Assembly: GCA_031213475.1 (NCBI GenBank)
Contig: JARUPZ010000031.1
Span: 436,501 to 500,500, forward strand
DNA from: Nereocystis luetkeana
Taxonomy: Eukaryota > Sar > Phaeophyceae > Laminariales > Laminariaceae
Length of the DNA: 64,000 nt
Reading direction: 5' to 3'
Both the position numbers and the translations under genes were made by a program. This document shows, one piece after another, positions 47,868-59,454 of this stretch. Under the pieces are notes generated by a model. It did no database searches and was not told the origin of the DNA. It was given only the letters and a program-made list of their open reading frames with translations. Every line of letters begins with the position of its first letter. Positions within the stretch are counted from its first letter, which is position 1.

Positions 47868-48105
47868 AAGACGCGAGTCGACGGGGGAAGAAAGGGCTAT
47901 CAAGAGGTGGAAACTTCTCGCCATAAGCATGCAAGGCACGAACCGTGGGTGTATGTGTGTTCTTCACATTAAAACGTCCTCTACCTGTTGTGGGGTGGGG
48001 GCATAAGAGCCTGAGATGTATGTGACCCCGAATCTGAGTTCAGACTATTGATACACGTATACTGGTAGTAGAGAGGGAGAAAAGAGGCGAAGATAATAAA
48101 ACTTA
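47868..48105 (+). mobile_element. SINE1 remnant interrupted by an R2 piece
   Basis: Body segments (GCGAGTCGACGGGGGAAG.., CTTCTCGCCATAAGCATGCA, GTGACCCCGAATCTGAGTTC, GAAGATAATAAA) match SINE1. A piece of R2 (GTGTGTTCTTCACATTAAAA) interrupts them at 47949-47990. Confidence 0.65.
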
Positions 48106-48208
48106 AGAACAAAAGGGATGAGGAACACAAAAACAAAAAACGTGCCCATCGTACAAGCATGTTTTTTCCGAGCACCGGGTACTCATCTTTTCTTTTTTGC
48201 CAACGACG

Positions 48209-48289
48209 AGAAGACAACACACACCATGTTGTTTATATTGTACCTGGTACCAGGTACAATATAAACAACATGGTGTATGTTGTCTTCTC
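48209..48289. repeat. 80-bp near-perfect palindrome centred on GGTACC
   Basis: 40-bp arms from GAGAAGACAACAC to GTTGTCTTCTC with one mismatch and no loop. The central 16 bp are TACCTGGTACCAGGTA, two TA-bounded CCWGG units. Confidence 0.93.
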
Positions 48290-48376
48290 ATCGAATTGTC
48301 CTTTCTACCCAGCTTCATCACTGGTGTCCGTCCTGGTTCCTCACATAAGAGAGATACCCCAGGGTACTGCCGTACT

Positions 48377-48740
48377 GTGTGTGTGTGTGTGTTCTTCACA
48401 TTAAACCGTTCTTTCTACCCGTCGACATCCAGCACAACCAGTGTCCGTGCCGATTCTTCAATCCTAGAAGAGATACAAGTTCTGTGGTCACAAAGCTACG
48501 CCACAGAGATACTACGTTGCCACGTGTGCAGTGTGAACTGCAGTGGGCAATGCAAAACTGTGAAGCAATCATGTGGCACAGAGAGTCTACTCTGCTTACA
48601 GCAGTACTGCATAACAATGTACTGATACGAAGCAGTATCTCTCCTCTGCGGCGTAGTTTTGTGACCACAGAATCGGCACGGACACTGGTTGTGCTGGATG
48701 TCGACGAGTAGAAAGAACAATGAAGAGATGGAACACACAA
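48377..48740. repeat. Repeat R2, foldback copy
   Basis: 48379-48553 reads R2 forward; 48640-48740 reads part of it backward (GTTGTGCTGGATGTCGACGA), so the segment can fold into a stem of about 100 bp. Confidence 0.75.
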
Positions 48741-48829
48741 AACGCACTGCGGCAGAGAAAGCCCAGAAAAATAAGCAAAAACAGAGAAGAACAGCAGTAT
48801 GATGAATATATCAGGGTGTGTGTATGTGT

Positions 48830-49195
48830 GTGTGTGTTCTTCACATTAAACCGTTCTTTCTACCCGTCGACATCCAGCACAACCAGTGTCCGTGCCGATT
48901 CTTCCATCCTAGAAGAGATACAAGTTCTGTGGTCACAAAGCTACGCCACAGAGATACTACGTTGCCACGTGTGCAGTGTGAACTGCAGTGGGCAATGCAA
49001 AGCCATGTCATCATACTAGATACGACAGGCACGACATACGCAATCTATGAAATAGTGAAACGAAAAGAAACAATCAAAGAGAAAACAAAACAAGGTAGAC
49101 AAGTCGAAAAAGAAAAAGAAGAAAAATGAAAGCAAAATCTAAGAGAAACAATCTGTCGTGCCCCCCCCCCCGCAGGCGAGGTGGCCTACACTTGA
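48830..49195 (+). repeat. Repeat R2, forward copy
   Basis: Nearly identical to 48379-48553 over its first 175 bp, then continues through AATCTGTCGTGCCCC and a C-run to GCAGGCGAGGTGGCC. It shows the intact site of the SINE1 insertion at 45.5 kb. Confidence 0.8.
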
Positions 49196-49199
49196 AAAA

Positions 49200-50965
49200 G
49201 AACGAGGTGTGCATGTCTACGACACAGAGAATTCGTGCTACGATAAGAACGTACCTGGTACGAATTTCACAATTCATGTTCCCAATTACAATTATTCACA
49301 ATTCATACCAGGTACCTGGTACATCACGAAAGTTAGAGGTAAGCGCATCCTTCCCAAGCACAAAAACGCACGTCACGCGCCAGGACGCCACAAATTACTT
49401 CACAGGTCAGCCAGGGCCAAGAGGTGAAGAATCTGGCAGTGACTGAGAGCTGTTTCGCCTTGCCGAGTACCAGGTATTTTTCAGTTATTTATGGGTCTAT
49501 ATTTATTACCAGGTATACCATAAGTATTCATTCATGTACGAAGCATTCATATTTACTTCTTTTTAATAATTCTCCTGCCTGTATGACTACTATTAATAAT
49601 CATATTGGGCAGTACCTGGTATCAGGGACAGGTGTACTGGGTACGAGTAGTTACGTTACACAGCTGTTTGTGCTATTTAATAAATATCAATACGATGGAA
49701 CCATGCGAGACAGAACAAACTGAGCAGGGAGAAGGGGCAGCAACGGCAAGCAGACTATCCTATTAATAGTATGCACACGCATAGACTACTTATGTATACA
49801 TGAATACTAAGCATGCACATGCCTGTACTCTGTAGCCGAGCCGAGACCAAGCATGCCAGGCATCTATTCTGTCCTTTGCTCTGTGCATCTGTCAGCCATC
49901 GTTCCGTCTTGTGTTCTGCAGACATATCGTGCTAGGATATGAAATCTACTGACAATAAATTTTATACGAAAGCGAGTTGAAGACGTATACTTTATAAACA
50001 TTATACCTGGGTAGGTTATAAATATAACCAGGTACTCCGTATATGCAATTTTAAAGTTGTCTTGGAATTAGTTGGATAGGAGATACCGAAGAGTCGCATC
50101 GCGGACGTGCGGACGCCGGAAACGAAAAAGGAAGCACCCTTCATCTGGTCATGTTCCCTGAAGCAAGTTTCCGCGAAAACATGCAAAATATGAAAATATC
50201 GCATACCAGGTACCAGGTCGTACGAGCGAACAAAAGTTGCGGACTCTTGTCATGTCTTTTTTTCTTCTTGTTTTCGGCACGTACGTTCCACGAGCTCTTC
50301 CTGCCTTGTGGAATCAGGAATTCATCCAACCCTCCGAACCCCCGAAATCTTAAATCGGTTCACGTTATTTGTTGATAGTTACCGCGGTAGTAGGTACCCG
50401 GTACCTGGTATATTATATCAATACAGCTATGACGTGTCCTCGTTCCCAGCTCCTTGCTTGTGTGTTTGTGTATGTTCTTAACACATTGAACTTTACACAG
50501 TTGTTGTTTGTATTATCATACTCGTATTGATATTAATAGTACACCACAACCCTGACCACAATCAAACCATTAACCATGTATGTGCGGGAATATACCGGAA
50601 ATAAATGTAAACCATACCTGGTAGTCGTCCATTTGTTTTTGGGTGGGGGCACACCGGCAGCCCTCGCTGGCAGAGCTCCTTGGACTAGAGTCATACCCCT
50701 GTGAATGCCGTGGTGGGGGGGCGTCGGTTCGGCACGGGCGTCGCGGTGGTTGTTAGAATCCATCATCTGGAGTGCGTCCTTGGGTAACCGTACTACCAGG
50801 TATGTTGTACCTGTAGCCTGTGGTAAATTACGCATTTAAGTGCTACCGTAGGCCACCGGAACAATAGTAATACAAAGCGAATTATATAATTACAGAATTA
50901 CGGTTCAAGGGAGACCTGTTCGAGGCAGGAGGAAAACGGGTTTATACTACTTTCGGCTTTCGGCA
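49200..50965. other. AT-rich interval dense in TA-bounded motifs
   Basis: No gene recognised. At least eleven TACCTGGTA/TACCAGGTA motifs lie here, the densest stretch in the window. Confidence 0.55.
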
Positions 50966-51036
50966 CTCAAGTTTTTTTTTTTTTATCACTATTTACTTCT
51001 TTTTTTTGTTTGATCATCACTTTTTACTTTCAAGTT

Positions 51037-51319
51037 CTTACCCTCAGCGGTCTTTATCTGAACAACCCGTGGTCACAGGTGTCGTCCCTTTCCCCCCCCC
51101 GGTACGTGCCTTCATTTTTTGTCGCGCATAGGGTTCAGCATTCCCACTGCTCGTCGATTTCCATCGAATGTAGCTAACTCACGCTTTCGCGCTTATCAAG
51201 GATGATTTGCAAGAAAAAGTCCTTATTACGAGTACGAGCACGCACTCGGCGAGACTTGAACCCACGAAATTGATCTTAGCAGGCATGCGGACCACCTACC
51301 TACTAAGCAACCGGGGACG
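51037..51319 (-). mobile_element. SINE2 (tRNA-derived), copy 2
   Basis: The (-) strand head reads GTCCCCGGTTGCTTAGTAGG with B box GGGTTCAAGTCTCGC (51250-51265 region). The body is colinear with the copy at 10147-10420. T-runs at 50971-50985 suggest the A-tail. Confidence 0.78.
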
Positions 51320-51617
51320 ACAGAAGGGTAACGTCAGCGGCCGAAGGAAGGCGGGCACACCATTTTTCAGGTATTTTTTCCGGTAGACTTCCATCTCCGC
51401 AACAACAATCGTACGAAACGTTGCGCTCGTTTCATATATTAAAAAAACGCATTAATAAACCCGGAGCAGGAAACGTACGTACTCGTCGACCGAGACTGGA
51501 GACGACAACCCTTCACCAAGACTGCTGCGATGAGAGACAAAAGACGAGCACACAAGGGACTGGAACAGTGATAAGGAGCAATACAATTCGATATATATAT
51601 GTACGTGCATGAACCTG

Positions 51618-51738
51618 TTCACCCGTTCAGGACCCCAGTCCAGTTTCTGGGGAAAACTACTTACCAGGTACAAGTATAATTTGATAATTTGATAATTTTA
51701 GTGCTTTGTCCCCAAATATGGGACTGCGGTGCTAAAAG
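51618..51738. mobile_element. M2 MITE carrying a TA-CCAGG-TA micro-insertion
   Basis: CACCCGTTCAGGACCCCAGT .. GGGACTGCGGTGCTAAAAG. The centre reads ACTACTTACCAGGTACAAGT where related copies read ACTACTTATA or ACTTGAAA. Confidence 0.82.
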
Positions 51739-51739
51739 A

Positions 51740-53810
51740 CAGCAGTATCAGATACGGTACAAGGCACCATTAGGTATGAGATCATGAGCAAAAACGACGT
51801 CAGCTGTGCGGGTACACGAATAGAACATGAAGAAGGTAAGGGCGCGAAATACGAGCATTTAGGACGAACAGAACGCACTTGACCACGAGTAGTCCACTCG
51901 TACTACGGGAGTCATGAGGCTAGTCAACGTGTTCGTGTCCGGCGTATTGGGCGCATACACGCGGTGTATCGGCGTATGTATACCTGGTACAAAATACCAG
52001 TGCAAAATACCACCAGACATCAAGTTCGTACAAATATTCATCTTGCAGAATTATCTTGCAACAACCGGCTGCTATTGAATAAAATATGCACGAGTAGCAG
52101 TCGTACTCGTCGTACCGCGAATAATATGCTTCCGGTTGGAGGCCAGCGAAGAACGGCAGGCGTTTTCGGAGAGAGAAAGAAAGAGGGAGGTCGAAGGGCA
52201 ATGCACCAAGGACGAATGCGGACATAGTTGGGAGGGTCGACTGGTCAAGACTCCCACCCAGAAATATCTCGACCACTCCGCCGCACCGGTGCTGCTTTCG
52301 CACTGCTCCTTCGCTGTTGCCTCGCGATCAAGTGTGGTACGTTTTGACTTCCAGTTTCTACACAGGTTCAACACCTGCAGCCCAGGCGGGCGGCGGCCAC
52401 CACCACCATCAACGTGGCCGGCGTTTGAGCCGACACGGGATGGGCCGGGAGGTGCGCCTAGACTACCACTGGACGAAAGGTAGAGGCGGAAAGATCTTCT
52501 GCGCAGCGAGGTTTTACAGACTATACGACGTATATACCTCGCGAGGAAAGAAAGGACGGCAGGCAGATGGTCGGGCTCGGGGCGCTTTGCGAGCCACACG
52601 CCAGACGAAAAGAAAAAAACTGAGGGCAAAAAAAAAAACACAAAACGAAAACAATGCACGCCGGGATCGACGCCGGCGTCTCGCGGTGTTGTGATGCCAT
52701 GCCACAGGTATCGATCATGCGATATGCGAGGAATCGGCGTGACACCACCGCCTTGAGAGCGCCTACCCACTTGTGGGCACCGGGCCTGATCTCTCTCGAC
52801 AACTATACAGTCACGCTGATCACCGTCGCACAATCTGCCGGCGGCATTTGTTTTATCCGTACCTTGGGGTAATAATAACGATTTAATTAACCTGATTTAA
52901 CCCACTCACCCTTTCTCTCAATATAGATTCCAAGTACGCCTGAGGACAGGTCACCCCGACGTTGGCTGGCGGTGTCGCGCAGGGTCGAACAACTTCTACT
53001 TGTCGGTGCCGCGCCATGGCCCCTCGCCCTCCTGACTCTGTACATGCTTGGTACCCGGCAGGCTCGAAAGACGGGGCTGGTCCCGACGCCTGATTATGTT
53101 GATCTCGCCAATCTGAAGCGTCCATCGGAGCTAGAACTTCGCCGGAAGAAAGGCCCAGAATTTCGGAGCCCGCCCGGGAAAATAAACGGGCGGTCACGGG
53201 CGAGACGTATCGCACCGCACCGTCCACCTGTACCCTTCCCATCGGACCTCGAGAGGGCTTCGGTGAGCTCACGATTGAGCTTGTATCGAGGCGTTGATAG
53301 CGTCGTAATCTCGATCTCTCCTGTAGTGTCTGCTTGTGCTCCTTTCGTCAAAGAGACGGCCTTTGCTTTGCCATCAAATCGTAAAACAAAACTGGCTAAC
53401 CAGTCACCACGCCACCACTGCACACCGTGACGTTGTTCCGGTTTGTCCCAGGCGTCGACTTCTTCGAAGGGAGAGGTGGTCTTGGGTCTCGGGCGACACT
53501 GGTGTGTTGCTCGTGCAACGCTTCTCGTGGTCAACTAGGAGTAGCTTTTACGCGTTTTCGAAACGAAAACAAAAAAACTGAAAATATGTACTGGTACGTA
53601 CGAATGAGGTTGTGACAAAAATCGTACTGGGTGACGTGTACACGATCTCGATCCAAACAGCCTGGTGGCAAAACGTGGCGGCGATTCTTCAACCTCATAA
53701 AAGATGGAAGGCGTTGACAAGTTGGGACATTGGCCATAAATCGTAACTCGAATCTGTCGGTCGTGACACCAGGACGTCACGACCACCATCAGTGGCCCGC
53801 GACCACAGCA
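51740..53810. other. GC-rich interval with unassigned ORFs upstream of the MidA exon
   Basis: Long overlapping open frames on both strands (52072-52833 and 53094-53534 on -, 52972-53430 on +). The + frame has a hydrophobic stretch (LLLVGAAPWPLALLTLYML). No domain was recognised, so coding strand and status are undecided. The promoter of the methyltransferase gene should lie at the right edge. Confidence 0.4.
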
Positions 53811-53813
53811 GGC

Positions 53814-54180
53814 ATGCGGGCAGTAGATGCCCTCCGATCGTGCCGGGGTTTAGTGTTGCGTAGGCAGCTGCTACTCGGCTTGCGTCGTCCGCTTCATCGA
53901 AGCCCATCATTCGGTAGTTCTGCACTTCACGAGCAGCAAAGTCAACGTGTCAACAGAATCCCACACGAGGCAACGGCCGTGCAAAGCAGCAAGGCCTCGG
54001 AACAGGAGACGCGCGCTTTGGCGAGCGCGCTGCTGACCCGGGACTTCATCGCAAAGTCACTGTACAACCAGGATACAGGTTACTTTTCTACGAAAGACGT
54101 GATCAACGACCTTCCAGGACCTTTGGAGTTTGGGAGCATGCTGGGCGAACTGCACTACAGACTAGACGTCAAGAAGGCGA
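53814..54180 (+). CDS. MidA/NDUFAF7-type (DUF185) mitochondrial methyltransferase, first exon
   Basis: ATG at 53814 opens an Arg/Leu/Ser-rich, acid-poor stretch (MRAVDALRSCRGLVLRRQLL) typical of a mitochondrial presequence. Then TRDFIAKSLYNQDTGYFSTK and INDLPGPLEFGSMLGELHYR match the N-terminus of DUF185/MidA-family proteins (xFIxxSLYNxxxGYFS). The family includes NDUFAF7, which methylates a complex I subunit. The exon ends at a GTTGGG donor in phase 1. An in-frame upstream ATG at 53730 is less likely because the presequence fits the later start. The SAM-binding part is not seen; two SINEs and transposons follow, so the rest is far away or lost. Confidence 0.75.
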
Positions 54181-54504
54181 GTTGGGTTAGGTGCCTGGTT
54201 CTTGTTGAGAGAAGCCAGGGGTGGGGGCGTGAACTGGAACTGAGAGAATCATGCCCGCGATTTACTGCTTCTTCACCGCCGTTTAGACTGTGGATGTCCA
54301 CGTCATTCGAACGACCGCACGACCACACCCACGAACAGACAGGAGGACATGATGGCGGTGTGATGTCGGCTGTCACCCCTACAGCAGTATACCTGGTACC
54401 AGGTACCAGTATATCACTGTGTTCGAAATCTAAGTACACTTTTACTATTATTATTCAATAAAATGGTCCTTATATTTAGGGACAGAGGCAAATGCTGGTT
54501 GGTA

Positions 54505-54848
54505 TTTTTTTTTTTTTTTTTTTTTCCATCCCATTCATTATCTTCGCACATTTTCTTCTCTCTCTCCTTCCAACTCGTAGCTCAGATCCGGGGTCACATA
54601 GCAGGCTCTTCTCCCCCTTTCCCGCTACGGTACGTGCCTTCATTTTTATCGCGAGAAGATTTCAGCCTTTTCTTCCCTCGTCGACTCGCATCGAATTGTG
54701 CCTACCCACGCTGCAAGGCGCTCTCAACAATTGAATCCCTTTTTTTATTTTTGCAAATAAAGTCAAAGTCCGACCCTCCTAGGGCTCGAACCCAGGACTC
54801 AAACAAGTAGAATTCGAGGTTAACCACTTGAACCACCGGGGCGACCGA
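54505..54848 (-). mobile_element. SINE1, full-length
   Basis: Poly-T 54505-54525, body, and tRNA-like head on (-) with B box GGGTTCGAGCCC (near 54785-54796) and A box near 54819-54836. It is nearly identical to the next copy and about 325 bp downstream of the MidA exon. Confidence 0.88.
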
Positions 54849-54861
54849 CTATATATATATA

Positions 54862-55208
54862 TTTTTTTTTTTTTTTTTTTTTTTCCATCCCATTCATTAT
54901 CTTCTCACATCTTCTTCTCTCTCTCCTTCCAGCTCGTAACTCAGATCCGGGGTCACATAGCAGGCTCTTCTACCCCCTTCCCGCTGCGGTACGTGCCTTC
55001 ATTTTTATCGCGAGAAGATTTCAGCCTTTTCTTCCCTCGTCGACTCGCATCGAATTGTGCCTACCCACGCTGCAAGGCGCTCTCAACAATTGAATCCCTT
55101 TTTTTTATTTTTGCAAATAAAGTCAAAGTCCGACCCTCCTGGGGCTCGAACCCAGGACTCAAACAAGTAGAATTCGAGGTTAACCACTTGAACCACCGGG
55201 GCGACCGG
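54862..55208 (-). mobile_element. SINE1, full-length, second tandem-like copy
   Basis: Separated from the previous copy only by an (AT) tract at 54849-54861. It has the same orientation and nearly the same sequence, with an intact B box near 55146-55157. Confidence 0.88.
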
Positions 55209-56261
55209 CTTAGGTACAGATGATAACTGAAGCACATCTACTCGTACAAAAAATAAAAATAAAAAGTGAGGTCCGCGCACGCACGTACCAGGTATGAGAT
55301 ATGCATCCGGAACAAGTCGCCACAGAAACCGAGAAGACCACATACTACCCAGAAAAAATAGACAGGATGAAAATAAAAACTCGACGTCGAAAAATCAAAA
55401 TCAAAATCGAAAAAATCACGAATTAATAAATCCAAAACGGAAGAGAGAAAAAAGTTCAATTAAGGCAAGGAAGCAATAGAAAGTAAGAAATCAAGAAAGG
55501 AAACACACAAGAGAATGCGCATATTTTCGCAGATTGTAGGCTCGCACGCTACGCGAGGGGTGTAGAACAGAGATAATAACAAAAAAAACACACATACGTA
55601 CTCCGCCACTAAGAACACCAGGGAAGCAAAAAAGAGACTACGGGTCGATCTTAACGAGGAGTGTTTTTTAGTTTTTTCAGGTATTTTCCCGATTTTGTTT
55701 CGGGAAAAACCAAAAAACTTCACACCCCCAAAAAGTCTTCTCGAAGTTTTTAGGTATTCCGTCTTGTGTTTTTGGGGTTTTTCGCCGTGCTAGCCGTGCT
55801 ACCCCCCACGAGCAGACAAGGCTGGTCAGGGTCGTCCCTAAGGCTCTCCACAGACCATGGTCGACCGCAGCAAGCTCAACGTATCCATGGGGCTCTCTTC
55901 TGCGCGTCGACGAAGGCGCACCGACGAAGAACACGGAGGCCGCCTGATGAGAGTAATCACCGCTCTACTCGTAGTGGAACTTTGCTGCGTTGGGCGTTGT
56001 AGCGTGACGAGTTGGTGATGGATCTCACTCCCCAAGGCACGGACACCTGCTGCCTACGAGTCAGGCCAATTGGGGCCACCGCACGGATGGTTTCCGCCAG
56101 CGCTGCTGCTGTAGTGACGGTTCTGTGCCGGGTGGGCGATATTTCGCGAGCCAACCGAGGCACATACTCGATAAGGTTCAACCCTCGCTGAATTTGGTGA
56201 TTTGCCGAAATTTCAGGGAAAAAAACGAAATACAGTACTTGTCGTTAAGATCGCGACCCTA

Positions 56262-57180
56262 AGACCTATGCCAATGGGAAAGCGAAGTATCAATAAAAAG
56301 TTCGAATTTCAAAGATACCTCCCAAAAAAAACTATTAAGACCTATCTATGCCAATGGTACCGCGTTGCAATAAAAAGTTTGAATTTCAAAGATACCCGCC
56401 AAAAAAAATCAGAACACGCTTCCTATGGGCCACGTAAAAAAAAAAAAAGTTCCTAACTTTTGGAAAAGCCCAAAAAAAGCAAATCTGGGGCCGATGTTGG
56501 GCCAACATCGGATGTTGGGCCAACATCGGCTTGAGAAAAACTCAGGCCGATCTTTGGTTCGAAGCGGCGAGATTCCGAGTCCTCGACAGACATCGATCAA
56601 CAAAACCAAAGATTGCGTCATGAATTCTGAACGGAGTGCGCTCGTTAGGGGCTCCGACCCCACCCTAGGGTCACCGTCTTCACACCATGGCCGGCGTCAT
56701 ATGGCGGGAGCGCGTGATAAAAAAACATTTGGCCGCTGGTTTGCACAAAACAGAAGACAAAACTTCTCCATCCGTCTCGAATGGCAAAAAATAGACTTTT
56801 TTTCAGGTTTGGGAGGATACCGTAGGACGCCGCCGGCAAGCTCTCGCCCCCTAGACCATGGATCCACCTGATATCTTCGAGGCCGTCATCTATATTCGTT
56901 GGGCTTGCCATATACCGAGTGGGTTGGCCGTGGGCTGAGTCTATGTCGAGATCGAGAGTCGATCGTCGCACGAGCTGGTTTCGGTCACCGTGTTGACAAT
57001 TTGCGACCAGAAAAACACAAATTGCGCCGCCTGCAGCCGTTGGGGGAAAAAAAAGAAAAAATCAAACATTTTTCTCTTTTTTTCCCATAGCGGCGGTACG
57101 AGAAAAAATTCGGCTGTTTTTTTAAAGCGATATAATTGAAAAAAAACTTTTGAACTTCGCGTTTCCATTGGTATAGGTCT
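56262..57180. mobile_element. TIR element E, copy B, with duplicated head
   Basis: It starts AGACCTATGCCAATGG at 56262, and again at 56338 (AGACCTATCTATGCCAATGG), suggesting a copy inserted beside another's left end. The interior follows copy A closely and it ends CCATTGGTATAGGTCT. Confidence 0.8.
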
Positions 57181-59454
57181 AATAGAACACGATTCCTATG
57201 GGCACGTTGAGAAAAGAGAAGTCCAAACTTTAGGAAAAGCCCGAAAAAACAAATTTGGGGCGCAGATGTTGGGCCAACATCGGCTTGAGAAAAACTCAAG
57301 GCGGTCTTTGGTTCGAATCGGCGAGATTCCTAGTCCTTGACAGCTTGGCATCGATTGACAAAACCAACGACTGCGTCATGAATTCTGAACAGAGTGCGCT
57401 CGTTAGGGGCTCCGACCCACCCTAGGGTCACAGTCTTCACACCATGGCCGGTGTCATGTGGCGGGAGCTGACCAGGCGTATGATGAAAAAACCAGGGCTT
57501 TTCGCGGGTCATGACCCGACCCGCGGGTCGGGTCAGGGGGGTTTTAAAATGTCGCGGGTCGGGTCGGGTCGAGTCATTTTTTTTCAAAATCTCGCGGTTC
57601 GGGTCGGGTCGGGTCAAAATTTAAAAAAATCTCACGGATCGGGTCGGGTCGGGTCAAAGGGTTTGGAAATCTCACGGGTCGGGTCGGGTCGGGTCAAGAG
57701 GTTTTGAAATCTCGCGGGTCGGGTCGGGTCAGATCAGGAGGTGTTCAAAATGTCACGGGTCGGGTAGGGCCATGACCCGTGAGATACGGGTCATTCGCGG
57801 GTCAGGTCATCATGACCCGCGATTTTTTTCCGGCTGACCCGCACGTCCGACCCGCGGGTCTGGCCCACGGATCAGTATTTTCGCTAACGTGTGCAGCTAC
57901 CTGCCGGAAGGCCGCCATTGTGACCCGCGGGTCTGGCCCGCGGGTCCGACATTGTACAACAAAAAATAGTCGCCGTTTCCCGCCCAAAGGCTTCTCTCGA
58001 ACCGATACGTAGACCCCCGAGAGCATAGAGCGTGTAGAATAATCACACGCGAATCCCGGGTCGGATAAAGTCGCGTACAGCAGTAGTTTATCGTTGTGTT
58101 CATGTTCACCTCCATCCATTTCCACAAACATAAACGGCCACACACTCTCATGCAGGGTGCAACAATGAAGACAAGACATGACAGCAGTGTAGGAAGCCCG
58201 TGCTCGTCGCGGCAGCAGCAGCAGTAGTAGCAGCACAGCAGCAGCAGCAGGCCCCGGATCCTCGCGGATCGTGGCCCCCGCTGTCAGAACCTCCGCTTCA
58301 GTGCTTGCTGCTGGAGCCTGCACAGCTAGGTCGCTCGCCGGGGCGCCAGCAGAAGCCGTCGGGTCAGAGCTTTAGGGTCGACCCAGGGGCCGGGAGGTAT
58401 CCGCTCGGCAGAGTGCGGGTGTGTGCCTTTCTCCATGTCATCCTATTTCTGATTATCATGGTCTTTTTTGAAGCGCACACCACACAATGCATAAAAAAAA
58501 TACAAAAAATGAAAAAACCGAACACAAACGTACGACATTTTCGGAAAAGTCAAGGGGCCAAGGACAATCCAACCGACCAACGTACTAACGTTTATGTCTT
58601 TGGACCCGTGAGCTTTCGTCGTTGACCCGTGAGATATGTCATGGGTCCAGTTGACCCGACCCGCATGAAACCCGTGTCTCACGGGTCAATCGGAAGGTGG
58701 CGGGTCGGGTCGGGTCAGGAAGTGTTGAAAACCTCGCGGGTCGGGTCGGGTCGGGTCTAAGGATTTTGAAAATCTCACGGGTCGGGTCGGTTCGGGTCAA
58801 GAGGCTTTTAAATCTCGCGGGTCGGGTCGGGTCGGGTCAAGAGGCTTTCAAAATCTCGCGGGTCGGGTCGGATCAGGTCAGCACACCTCAATTTTTTCGC
58901 GGATCGGGTTGGGTCGGGTCAGCTGACCCGACCCGACCCGACCCGACCCGTGAGGTTTGACCTGACCCGCGAAAAGCCCTGCAAAAAACGAAAAAACAAT
59001 TGGCCGCTTGGCCGCTGGTGTGCACAAAACAGAAGACAAAACTCCACCCGTCTCGAATGGCAAAAAATAAAAAAACAGGTTTGGGAGGATACCGTAGGAC
59101 GCCCCCGGCAAGCTCTCGCCCCCTAGACCATGGGTCCACCTGATATCTTCGAGGCCGTCATCTAGATTCGTTTCGCCTTGCCGGATACCGAGCGGGTTGT
59201 CCGCGGGCTCAGTCTATGTCGAGATCGAGCGTCGATCGTCGCACGAACTGGTTTCTATCAGCGTGTTGACAATTTGCAACCAGAAAAAACAAGTTGCGCT
59301 GCCTGCAGCCGTTGGGAAAAAAAGAACATGAAAAATCAAACATTTCTTCTCTTTTTTCCCACAGCGGCGGTACGAGGAAATTTTCGGCTGTTCTTTGATT
59401 GCAATATGTTTTAAAGAAAACTGTTGGACAACGCGTTTCCATTGGCATAGGTCT
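57181..59454. mobile_element. TIR element E, copy C, interrupted by a hAT-like element
   Basis: It lacks the left terminus (starts at the internal GAACACGATTCCTATGGGC), follows copies A and B, and ends CCATTGGCATAGGTCT at 59454. A 1.49 kb insert occupies 57493-58981. Confidence 0.8.
57493..58981. mobile_element. hAT-like non-autonomous element with GGGTC arrays
   Basis: The termini CAGGGCTTTTCGCGGGTCA and TGACCCGCGAAAAGCCCTG are 19-bp perfect inverted repeats. The flanks GAAAAAAC (57485-57492) and CAAAAAAC (58982-58989) match at 7 of 8 bp, the hAT target-duplication length. Element E supplies the empty site. Arrays of a ~44-bp unit (CGCGGGTCGGGTCGGGTC + AAGAGGTTTTGAAAATCT) lie near both ends in the same orientation, around a unique 0.8 kb centre. 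No transposase is recognised. Confidence 0.82.

Noticed and set aside
51240-51319. tRNA gene on (-)
   Set aside because: tRNA-like head shared with a second dispersed copy at 10.35 kb; it is the SINE2 head.
52072-53534. Divergent gene opposite the MidA exon
   Set aside because: Long (-) strand frames exist, but they overlap equally long + frames in GC-rich DNA and match nothing I know.
58200-58625. Gln/Ala-rich host protein
   Set aside because: It lies wholly inside the hAT-like element's centre and includes a CAG microsatellite; no domain was recognised.
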